DNA of 64,000 nucleotides, taken from contig JAHRBC010000001.1 of assembly GCA_022702545.1 (NCBI GenBank), positions 6,386,001-6,450,000 on the forward strand. Direction: 5' to 3'. Shown here piece after piece: positions 11,901-20,936 of the stretch (positions within the stretch are counted from its first letter, which is position 1; each line of letters opens with the position of its first letter). Made by a program: the position numbers and the translations under genes. The DNA comes from Phycomyces nitens. Its lineage: Eukaryota; Mucoromycota; Mucoromycetes; Mucorales; Phycomycetaceae. Under the pieces are notes generated by a model. It did not search any database. It was not told the origin of the DNA and was given only the letters and a program-made list of their open reading frames with translations.

Positions 11901-13099
11901 ACAGCCCAGGGGTGACTGGGGAAGAAGGTGTTTACAGGAAGAACCTCGAGCATGTGATGCTGAGTGATGAAATCCTGGAGCTTAACAAACTGGCTGCTAA
12001 ACTGAGGAGAAGCATGCTGGAGCAAGGTAATGAGCGAGTGAGCAGCCATGGTCTTGTGAGCAGGGCCTTCTCTGGGGGTAGGATCAAACTTGTTGTTGCT
12101 AGAGTTGCTGACAAAGAATCCTCTGGTGTTGGCAGTGATGTGGATCGTTTCGTTCTCAAGAGTAGTGACGGCAATGTACAAAAGGTCGCCCTTGAGACGC
12201 TGGGGATGAGGCACAGGGTTCCATCCAGACAGAGTGAGGCTCTTGAGACACTGAGGAGCCAAGCGCTGGAAGCTGCTAGGGACAAAGCGAGAGAGCAGAG
12301 AACGAGCATGGAGATCTGTGTTGGTGAACGCATGCTCTGGGATTGGTGCGTCTGAGAAGAGGTCCTCCATCTTACGCTCTCCCTCGACAAGCAATTCCTC
12401 GTCTGGATGATGTTAGACACCAGTACCCCAATTTACCTATAGTTTACCTACCAATTTCACCAGTGACAGCAGTGAGGAAAGAGATTGCAGGGTCGATGCC
12501 AATAGCAGAAGGGTTAGGCTTGTAAGGTCCACCCAAAAGATCACGGAGACGGTTGATGTGCAGACGAACATCACGTTCAGTGTAAGTGTCTGTTGGATAA
12601 GACACATGTCAGCAACTTCCCGACCCTGTTTCCCTGCAAGACATACCTTCGACGAGTTCCAATTCACATTCGGGTGTGATTCCTTCAATCTCACCCAACT
12701 CGTTAAAGTCATTCACACGCTTGCCCTTGAAAGCCAAGTAGAAGCAAGAATGGGCACAGGTCTCGGGAGACTCCATAATCGACTGCTTAATGTCATGCAT
12801 AGCTTCCCGAGGGCTGGCCTATCATCACAAATACACACAGATTATTTTAATATTAGGTTGATGAGCCAACCTGGGCTATATTTCGGTATTGTGGGTTGTC
12901 TTACTGTGGTCTTTATATCCCCAGCCTGACCGGGCAACTTGATGGTGATCTGATAAGTCTCCTCGACCACTATGCTCGAATTAGATTGGAATGATTCCAA
13001 ATGCCCTCTTGACTTACTCTCTTCATTGGCGGCGAGATCTTGTTCATCGACCTGAGGCTCGGTTGTGGCGACGTTTGTTGGTTCGTGTGTCTCGGCCAT
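8925..13099 (-). CDS. CLU1: Clustered mitochondria protein (Clu1/TIF31, eIF3-associated)
   Basis: Minus-strand gene of about ten exons, roughly 1,200 residues. The first exon starts MAETHEP; a probable 51-nt in-frame intron (GTAAGT, CTAAT branch) gives NEE-MVEETYQITIKLPG, the N-terminal Clu motif. Next come ASPREAMHDIKQSIM and YTERDVRLHINRLRDLLGG, then one exon of about 2.3 kb (10060-12405) carrying the Clu domain (DWNDELQSHRELP, FRYSLPEDFLSII). C-terminal exons encode TPR-like repeats (GLELLLESLTLHEQTYG, HPETSKCYATLAMIYHHS, ALRYLKHALYYWDLLFG, SAVFFERACATQENVLG). The tail is Ala/Pro-rich and ends RKGKKKASKHT. The family is cytosolic, binds mRNAs for mitochondrial proteins, is needed for normal mitochondrial distribution, and co-purifies with eIF3 in yeast. 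Every exon boundary has consensus splice sites and restores the frame. The gene converges on the Chs4-like gene, 216 bp away. Confidence 0.93.
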
Positions 13100-15315
13100 T
13101 GTCTAGTAGTGAGGGAGCGGTGGGTATTGTGCGTGTGTGAATGTGGTTACTTGTTTTTACCTGTTACACGCTAACAATAATGTAAGGAGAGAAAGAAGAC
13201 AGAAACAAAAACAAAAGACAGGTTGGGTTCGCAGTTTAGAGCGGGGGTGTCGTGTCCCGCTCCCCCCCCCCCCCCCCTCCTCCTCCTCCGTCTTTCTTTC
13301 TGGAGTATAAACTCGGATGTGTGGGTGTGTATAGATGCGGGGTTGACCATGGTTTTAGACTTTGGTGGCTTATTTATGAGTCAAATAACTAAGCTTGTCT
13401 TTAAGCATACCCATTCCTCATATAGAGAGGTTCAAGGCCTCAAAGGTCTATGTTTGTTTGACTGCCTTGTGTGTGCCTGCCATGGTGTCTATATTGCTAT
13501 TGTCATCATATTCATGGCACCAGCCTCTAGAATTAATTACAAACATTTTTAAATTAATTTGACAGTAAAGGCAGCGAGTCAAATGTTTTGTGTCAATACA
13601 GAATCCATATATTGAATAAAACTTTGAACCGTCTCAATTTATTTTTTCAAATAGACTGACACATGTCAGCATGCGACCGATAGTAATATATATATATGCT
13701 AAAGCCATTTAATAATGATCATGTCCTTGCCCATCATTTTTTTTTACTTGGCAAGTCTTCCACGCCACATTCTTGTGCTAGTCTTTTTGGTACTCAATTT
13801 GTGGAAACACTAATGTCCAAAAACTATTACAAGGTTGTAAAGCATCATTAATGTCATTTTGAATGCGAACACCCCGACAGTCAACAGCCATTATGTTTCA
13901 ATTATTATTTATTGCTATATACTCTCCAGAAAAGTGTAATACTTGTTAATATGAGCATACATTTTCGAGGGGGTGGGGGTCTTACTATAGCGATCCATGT
14001 CTTTTTGGAATTAAAGTATCCAACTCTAGAATAATTATAGACTTGCAGGTATATCAATGTAATGACGCCTTTATTATATATATTTAACCCCTGCTTCCCA
14101 AGAATAATAAAGATCTATAAACCAAAGGGCTGGGATTGAGGGCGCACATCAAGTGTGTAATGATCTACAACAGATCAAAGTTTACTGGAATTAGGCGGTC
14201 ATGGCTATCAGAAATATTCGCCTTGGCAACAACCATATGGGGTTTACTTTAATTTTTATTTTTGTAAAGACATTAAATTGGTCTGCCAAGATGGTACTTT
14301 TTATATTTGAATAACATGTTGCTAGGCCAACACATAATGTATTTATCACCATGGACACCATTTATATATATCACCGAAAACACCTTGGTCACAAACCCAC
14401 AGAATAACTCACGTGATATGTACGATATATACCAATGAACAATGGATTGTTAGTGCAAGTAGGATGTCTGGAATTAATTATAGATAAAGACATTTCCATG
14501 GCAACCATTTGGTATTCAATAGTGTCCTGACGCAAACAGCCTCGGAAAATATAAATAAAGAGGCTTGGAAAAGAGATGCATATGTTTTGACATACGCTTA
14601 ATTAAATCCAAACAATTGTCTGGAGAAGGTGGATAAAGGGCATTCAACTGTATTTGGATTGCATGCTTTAAATTGTGTGTAATAGTATTATTGCAGTGGA
14701 TTAATATTGATATTAGGTCATTTCTTGTGCTCCGGATCTGACCACGATTATTATGATATTCAATGGCCTGACCACTGTTTGGTACACCTCAGATGGTTTA
14801 CAAAGGGTACAATAGTATTCACCAATATCGATAGGGTATTTATAAAGACTAGTGCCCTGTGCTTAAAGGTCAAAACAAGAAACACACCGACTATTGTACT
14901 GTCCTCTGGGTACAATTCAACCATTGCCTTTAAACCACAAGTATTGGTTTCCTGATCTTACACATTTACCCATACAAAATCTACCCACAAAAATCGTGTC
15001 TTATCCACCAAGACCACACGCTGTATGTAGCGTTTGTGTAGGTTTGCAGTTGAAATGGAAACAGGTGCTCTAGTTCGTACTACTTGAAAAAACAAAAAGT
15101 CATCTAAATTGCACAGACTTGTTCTGTTTTTGGCCCAAAGCATGTCACGTCTAAATAAAGAGTCATTCTCGTACTCAATCTTGCCTGCTCTCTTCTTCTC
15201 CTTTATCAACTAAAAAGAAGTCTGGTCGAAATAACCACCCTTTGCAAGACGACCTCTTTACTTACCCACTCGGTGTCAGTAAAACGGCAGTCCTCAACAG
15301 TGGCACCTGTTTTCA
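13100..15315. other. Long intergenic spacer
   Basis: About 2.2 kb between the divergent CLU1 and Ser/Pro-rich genes. It has a 16-nt poly-C run at 13262-13277 followed by (TCC)n, in what is likely the CLU1 promoter. The rest is AT-rich with many short palindromic AT stretches. Open frames such as 14707-14955 (+) and 14958-15209 (-) show no domain and are broken by nearby stops. No gene or transposon remnant was recognised. Confidence 0.55.
13262..13277. repeat. Poly-C tract next to (TCC)n, CLU1 upstream region
   Basis: A run of 16 C residues immediately followed by five TCC units, about 160 bp upstream of the CLU1 start on the template side. In this AT-rich context such a G/C homopolymer stands out and could form a G-rich non-B structure on the opposite strand. 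Confidence 0.85.
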
Positions 15316-17016
15316 ATGAACTTTCCCAATTCAATTTGGGGGCAAGGGCATTTATCAGCACTTGGGAAACCTACAGATCTCTACAAGAACTTCCACCTTG
15401 CAGATTCAGCATCGAGTACGGACAGCGGCTACTACTCGACTAATCCACCCAGGCAGAAATCAGCCCCCAGAACAACCCCCAGTGTTTTCGACTTTTTACC
15501 ACCCAAACCGCTCACTCGTCCATCCCGTACACCGGACCTTGTGTATTCGTGTCCCCGGCCGATTGCGTTTCCATTCCACAACGATTGCCACTTCTTGCCT
15601 GTTGCAGAGGCTGATCCACGCGATGTTGCACGCCTCTCTCCCCCATCACGCCACTCAATATCTCTTCAGTTGCCAGACCCCACCAAAAGCCCCTACACAA
15701 GTACCATAGATCACCAAAGCACCTATCAATCCCTTTGGTCCAGAGCATCTAGCCGGAGCGACCCGCCTGAAGAAGACGCCAAATGTCATTCGTCCACACC
15801 AAATTCGGTCCAACGTGGTACGGTGCGGTCATTGAGGCCATTCAGTCCTTCGACCCCTGGCATCTTTGAAAAGGAAGAGACAGGAAAGACGAAGCAAAGG
15901 GCAATGAAGAACCTTGGCAAGAAGATCAACAAGAAGCTGAGGCCGAGTTTCCTTAAAACGAATGCCGTCAGCCCTGCCCCTGATTCAAAACCATCTCCAT
16001 TCGTGTTTGGAGGCACCGGCCTGCCTACCAGGCTCGGACTGTCGGGCATGTCCGGCAAATCTACCTTTGCAAAACCAAAAGATCCTGTGGCTGTCATCAT
16101 CGGCCCACCCAAACCATCTCCCCCACCCACGCCTATGAATTTTAGCCGGCTGGCCCACAAGCCATCCGGCCCGCCTCCTACGACCACCAAGCAAAATCCG
16201 GCCAATACGTTTCGGGAAGACTACTTTCCGGAAACCATTCCGCCCCCTAAGACTACTGAGACTACTGAGACTACTGAGACTGCTGAGACTGCTGAGACTG
16301 CAGTTATGGATCAACCTACTATATTGCCTACCCAAACCCCCAATGAAACCTATACACCAAAACAAGAACAGATTACTAGAAAAGACTCTAATATCCTTGC
16401 CATTGAAGAACTCGTGGCGGACATGAAGGAGCTTATGGATGAGGCTGATCTGGAAGCCGAATTGAACGCATTGGAATCGAATGCTGCAGATTCTGGCCCC
16501 ATCCTTCCAGTCCAAACGACTTACTCAATTGAAGTCAATACCGAACAAAAAGATACCGAAAACAATGCTGACAATGTCGATACTGAAAAAGAACCAATAT
16601 CCAGTGTTGACAATGTCGAGACTGAACAAGAGGACATCAGAGGCCGTGTTGGCAATGTCGAGACCCTCTCTGTTCGATTCAACCTGACCCCCACATACTC
16701 CAAGGACCTCGAGATCTCGAGTGTTCCAGTCGACACCTTTTCATTTGCTGCAACAGAGTCGTATGAGGCTCCAGACATTCGTCGATCGTATTCGAAAGAA
16801 AGGGCTTTCAAATCGGACCTCGAGGATTCGACAGGGTTTGTACACAGCTCTTCCGTTCCGTCCGCCCAGGAATCCTTGGCTTCCGAACCGTGCGATTCTC
16901 CTACTTCGCTCAAGGGCCGCGCCTCCGACCCGAAGCGAAAAGGTATGGTGGGCCGGATGTGGAAAAGCTTAAAGTCTTTGGTCGGCAAAAAGACATCTCG
17001 TGTAGGTGTCATGTAA
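15316..17016 (+). CDS. Low-complexity Ser/Pro/Thr-rich hypothetical protein
   Basis: A single open exon of 566 residues starting MNFPNSIWGQGHLSALG. I recognise no enzymatic domain. Residues about 40-190 are Pro/Ser-rich (DFLPPKPLTRPSRTP, SIAFP-like segments), with a basic patch around 195-220 (KNLGKKINKKLRPSFLK). Pro-rich PPKPSPPPTP follows, then a perfect TET/AET tripeptide run, an acidic helix (LVADMKELMDEADLEAELNA), and loose repeats built on NVDTEKE/NVETEQE. The C-terminus is basic (GMVGRMWKSLKSLVGKKTSRVGVM) and may form an amphipathic helix. GC content and codon use are clearly coding-like compared with the flanks, and the frame is long and uninterrupted. It is probably an intrinsically disordered scaffold or cytoskeletal/signalling protein; function unknown. 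Confidence 0.8.
   Translation: MNFPNSIWGQGHLSALGKPTDLYKNFHLADSASSTDSGYYSTNPPRQKSAPRTTPSVFDFLPPKPLTRPSRTPDLVYSCPRPIAFPFHNDCHFLPVAEADPRDVARLSPPSRHSISLQLPDPTKSPYTSTIDHQSTYQSLWSRASSRSDPPEEDAKCHSSTPNSVQRGTVRSLRPFSPSTPGIFEKEETGKTKQRAMKNLGKKINKKLRPSFLKTNAVSPAPDSKPSPFVFGGTGLPTRLGLSGMSGKSTFAKPKDPVAVIIGPPKPSPPPTPMNFSRLAHKPSGPPPTTTKQNPANTFREDYFPETIPPPKTTETTETTETAETAETAVMDQPTILPTQTPNETYTPKQEQITRKDSNILAIEELVADMKELMDEADLEAELNALESNAADSGPILPVQTTYSIEVNTEQKDTENNADNVDTEKEPISSVDNVETEQEDIRGRVGNVETLSVRFNLTPTYSKDLEISSVPVDTFSFAATESYEAPDIRRSYSKERAFKSDLEDSTGFVHSSSVPSAQESLASEPCDSPTSLKGRASDPKRKGMVGRMWKSLKSLVGKKTSRVGVM
16252..16301 (+). repeat. In-frame 9-bp tandem repeat (ACT-ACT-GAG type)
   Basis: Five to six copies of a 9-nt unit encode a TET/AET tripeptide run inside the hypothetical protein. 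Later copies share an ACT to GCT change (Thr to Ala), suggesting stepwise expansion by slippage. Confidence 0.9.
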
Positions 17017-17214
17017 ATCCTCCGTTTTACTTTCTTTTTTTAAAAATCTTCTTTATTATTATTATTTGTATAAGTTGCTCTTTTTCGTTCTTTTTATAGT
17101 CTTTGTCTTGCCTAGTAGATTGAGACGCATTCATTCTGGGTACTAGAATATCTGGTAAATCGACTCTTTCTTCCTTAACCATTTATCCCATAATCTTACT
17201 GCCATCGTACATAT

Positions 17215-17519
17215 TCAATAAACCTTGTTATTTAACAATCCCGAGCTATTATTGCTTTGGTGCAATGGCAAGTTTCTGTATAGCAGCAGTTGAGTCATTT
17301 GTGATTGAGCAGCACTACGCACCTGTTCCTGAGGAATGGTTGCCAATCTAGGGCGCTCGAGATTCACTTGCTGCACAGCTTCACGCACATTGTCTTTCAA
17401 GGAATTGCGAAAGGCACGCGTACACACCTTGACATACGTGAGATATCTAGGGATGATGAGCCGAGATGATTAGATTTCGTTTAGACATACTTTACACCAG
17501 CAGATTCCCAGGGAGACAT
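17215..17519 (-). CDS. ATP15: Mitochondrial F1F0-ATP synthase epsilon subunit
   Basis: Two exons on the minus strand, 17491-17519 and 17215-17446, split by an intron with GTATGT...CTAG. The joined product begins MSPWESAGVKYLTYVKVCTR, followed by AFRNSLKDNV. This is the compact N-terminal signature of the mitochondrial epsilon subunit (M-S-x-W-x-x-A-G-x-x-Y-x-x-Y). The subunit sits in the F1 central stalk on the matrix side and has no cleaved presequence in many species. The predicted length is about 86 residues, somewhat longer than the usual 50-75. The excess is a C-terminal tail rich in Gln/Asn/Leu (TQLLLYRNLPLHQSNN). The tail could be genuine or reflect an unrecognised terminal intron. It is 3'-convergent with the hypothetical gene and followed by the Gis2-like gene on the same strand. 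Confidence 0.85.
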
Positions 17520-17854
17520 TGTTGAAGAAAGAGTTGGATATATAATGTCTGGATTTTGTCACGTCATTCGTTAATTGTGACGTACCTGACCCAAACCATC
17601 TAGTAGTGTAGTGCATTTAAATTGACCACTGAATCATTTGAACCCACAATTGATTGTGTGAACTTGGTCCACAGGGTTTAGAGACACACAGATACCAATG
17701 TAGATGTGGATATAAAAATGTATATATGTAGTGTGTAAAGTCAAAGATGGTTGCATAAAATCCTTTATAATAATCATGTCTGAGCGAAATAAAAAAAAGA
17801 AAGGCACTTCAGCTATAGAGATCTGAAAGGGCAATTGAATCCTAAACAAGAGAC

Positions 17855-19034
17855 TTAGGCATCCTGGGGGCAGTCGCGGGACTATATGACGATATGATTA
17901 GTCCAAAGTATTCGATATCATGGGCTTTTTTTAAGCCAACAGCACGATAATGCTCTTAACAATCAGACTTACAATGTGACCGGGCTGCTGGCACTTGTAG
18001 CAAACCTTGGCCTGCTGGGGCTGGTCGCAGTCTCTGGAGACGTGGCCAAAGTTCTATTTCATACATGGTGTCAGATATGGCTTGTCTTGCTGCAAAAAAA
18101 AAGAAAAAGAAAAGGGGTTTCCACTCTAAAATTCCTTATACTTACACCGCAGTTGTAGCACTTTTGGCTCTGGTTACCACCCTGGGAACCACCAGAGGTA
18201 GGGCACTCACGGCTCATGTGACCAACACCACCACAGTTGTAGCAGGTCTTGGGAGCACTGTTGTAACCGCCATAGGAGCGGCTGTTTCCACCTTGGCTGG
18301 ACTCCTCAGTGCAGTTGCGGGAGATGTGACCGGTCTTTCCACACTAGTATACACATAAGCAATCACATCCAACAATATAAAGAAAAAACTATATAGACTT
18401 ACGTTGTAGCAAGAGGGTCCAGAGTCAGAGCCGGCATCGGGGCAGTCGCGAGACTATAAAACACGGTTCAATGGACGCGTTCCTGGATATAGACAATCCA
18501 CACTTACCAAGTGACCGATCTGGTTGCACTTGTAGCAAGACTTCTCAGCGCGGGGCTCGGCACTGCAAGACAGATGGATAAGTAAGTATTGGATGCTCTG
18601 TAGGTCTGAATAGCATGTCTGCAAAAAAAAATCTTACCAGTCCTTGCTCAAATGGCCTTCCTGGTTGCAGTTGTAGCTATCATGGAACCCTTATTAGCCC
18701 TTTTCTTACGCGAAATATGTACGGCAGGTCTGATGCATTTCTCATGTATTTAAAGCTTCAAAGTTGGCTTACCAAACTGACTCCGACTTCTGGCAGTCCT
18801 TGGCCTGGTGGCCGTCTGCAACATAGAATCAACATGAGGTAAGCTTATTTTGTAATGGATCACGATTGCTATCTTGTGTTTATTAGGAAGCTTAATGTTA
18901 TTTACAGTGCATTAACAGTTCTAGCTTAATGGCAACTTGGGTAATTGAGAGCTGGAATACTATCAAAGAGAAATAAAGAGAATCTACTTGCGTTCACCAC
19001 ACTTGTAACAACCACGGGAGGGACGGAAAGACAT
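17855..19034 (-). CDS. GIS2: CCHC zinc-knuckle nucleic-acid-binding protein, Gis2/CNBP type
   Basis: Eight exons on the minus strand: 18992-19034, 18773-18815, 18638-18676, 18508-18562, 18403-18453, 18146-18343, 17973-18053 and 17855-17881. They total 178 residues, close to human CNBP (177). The product is seven CX2CX4HX4C knuckles: CYKCGEHGHQAKDC, CYNCNQEGHLSKDC, CYKCNQIGHLSRDC, CYNCGKTGHISRNC, CYNCGGVGHMSREC, CYNCGNFGHVSRDC and CYKCQQPGHISRDC. A Gly/Ser/Asn-rich linker follows knuckle four, and the protein ends PQDA. Such proteins bind single-stranded nucleic acid and act in translation and mRNA control. Intron 1 has a GC donor (GCAAGT). Several introns cut inside knuckles, and those after GHL and GHI (before SRDC) occupy the same position in knuckles 3 and 7. 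A TATAAAA box lies 57 bp upstream of the ATG. Confidence 0.94.
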
Positions 19035-19090
19035 GATGATGAGTAAAAAGAGTTGGAAAGAGGCCGATCAAAACAATGGCGACTGGAGGC

Positions 19091-19097
19091 TTTTATA
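19091..19097 (-). promoter_or_regulatory. TATA box of the Gis2-like gene
   Basis: TATAAAA on the minus strand inside GGGTATAAAAGCC, about 57 bp upstream of the start codon; spacing fits a short 5' leader. Confidence 0.65.
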
Positions 19098-19650
19098 CCC
19101 TCCTCTTTGCTCCAAACAGGAGGCTCAAAAAAATTAAGAAAAAATTTTCGTCCGTCAACCAATCATATAGCTATCAGACCCACAAGTTTAAGCACACTCA
19201 CACTCTCACCCAAAAGATTGGACCCCAGACCCAAAAGCCAGATTAAACTTATATTTCAGCATTTGAATATAAATAAATCAGAGAAAATACGAGATCATTT
19301 AATTCGTTTGTTCTGTACTCCTCTATATCCACCAAGAGATCAAGCACTTTGAACCAAAGCAGTGCTCAAAAAGCTGGTTTCAAGGGCATCAATTTGTTTC
19401 TTTTGATAATCTTGAACACGGCAATTAGATCTAGAGAATTCTGTGTATCCGAGATTACTCACAAAGCACCTCTAAAGACAATAAATGATTTGTTACAAAA
19501 TCATGATTTCATTTGAACTGGACTATTTGGACGTGGTAAAGAGTATGGCAAAAGTGTAGTATTCGATTTAAGCAGATCAATTGTCCATAGAGGTGTTTAT
19601 TGAATAGATCGTCAAGCAAAGAAACAAAAAAAAGGACATTTGATTCGAAT

Positions 19651-19680
19651 ACATGAATTTACATGAATTTACATGAATTT
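19651..19680. repeat. Three perfect copies of a 10-bp unit (ACATGAATTT)
   Basis: Three head-to-tail copies followed by a partial fourth that runs into a palindromic ACACGTGT. Confidence 0.85.
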
Positions 19681-20936
19681 ACACGTGTACTCAATACTAT
19701 TCCTATCGTCTTATATGATAACAAAGGGTTCTTGAGGTAGTGTTCAATATATAGAATCCAAAGGCTACAATGCAGGAAAATAGGCCTCAAGGTTGCTTCA
19801 AGGTTTCTTGCATGAATTTTTTTTTGATCAAAATTAAATTTTCTTTGGTGTGACTGTCATTAAAAAGCTGCCCTGGATTTATTCTAGCAGAAATTAATGT
19901 GTTCATACTTGCTCTATTGCCAAGTAATAGAGCCCTTTGCATTTAATTGACAAAGTCATCAAGATGGTATGGCCAGCAAGACCATGTATTTAAACACCAA
20001 TGGCAGAACTCTAGTTGGATAGCTTGGGGGGTTTCTGTACTGCTATTTCAAATCCTATGCTCCAAACGGTATTTCTTGCCAGGGTTACTGGCAATATATA
20101 CATATATATATACATATATACCATATATCTATATAGCCTTATCTGATTGTTATTATTATATGCAAGGATCCACGAATATGTTTGCATATGTTGAAACGGA
20201 CTTGGATCGATTTGCATCATCCCCCTCTGCCCAGTTTCTGCAGTTTGTATTTATTTTCTTGGTTTGACAGCCATGGAATGGCTACAATGAAAATACCCAA
20301 CTTGGGGAATCAGAATATATTATTGCCAATTACCACCAGGTCATGGTTTGATTTGTTTTCAATAGCAATACTCTAACGAATATCATTTACAGACTATATT
20401 CAAAAGACGTGTAGGGCCACATCTTAAAGTGTCTGATTTACTCTTTTGGGAGATTATATAAAAATGCCAAAACTCTTGGGGTTTAAGCACTCAATTGGTA
20501 GTTGGTCTTGATACACAAAGGATGACTTGCAGTAAAAAGCTCTTTTATTTAATCAATTCACCCCCCCCCCCCCACCACTTTTTTTTTGTTATTGTATTTA
20601 GAGTCAATGGCTATACTTCTTTACAGACCCATTTTATTGTGACTTTGGGCACCAGACACATCATCTGTAGATAATACAGCGGTAGCGTCATCCAGACTGT
20701 GACGAAATGATAATTATAGGCACCAATTGATACGCTCTTGTCATTCCCTCCAACTTTAGTTTATTCAGGTCACGATACAAGTCACGGGCCAGACCCATTC
20801 AATTTTGGACAAGAAGAGAGCGGCATAACTGGAAAATTGTAACTTGGCGTTCTTGTACTTTCTTTGCTCCTTTTTTTTGTATACTTTTTTTTTTCCTTTT
20901 CCTCTTTGCTTGCGTCATCTATAAGCTATCGATGCC

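Larger units (their letters stand above)
19035..20936. other. Intergenic spacer, divergent promoters
   Basis: About 1.9 kb between the divergent Gis2-like and Pns1-like genes. It contains the 10-bp tandem repeat at 19651-19680, an (AT)n run near 20095-20135, and a run of 14 C at about 20562-20575 followed by poly-T. A pyrimidine-rich leader precedes the ATG at 20937. No coding remnant was recognised. Confidence 0.55.

Noticed and set aside
10187..12355. Two long plus-strand open frames (about 357 and 358 residues) opposite CLU1
   Set aside because: They mirror the codon structure of the long CLU1 exon, have no domain, and the minus strand gives unmistakable Clu protein with correct splice sites.
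12970..13020. CLU1 exon 1 read straight through without an intron
   Set aside because: The segment is in frame, but it has GTAAGT, a CTAAT branch site and an AG acceptor at normal spacing, and removing it restores the conserved EETYQITIKLPG context; treated as an intron, though read-through cannot be excluded.
15512..17012. Several minus-strand frames opposite the Ser/Pro-rich gene
   Set aside because: Antisense shadows of a low-complexity coding region; no start context, no domain and no splice logic.
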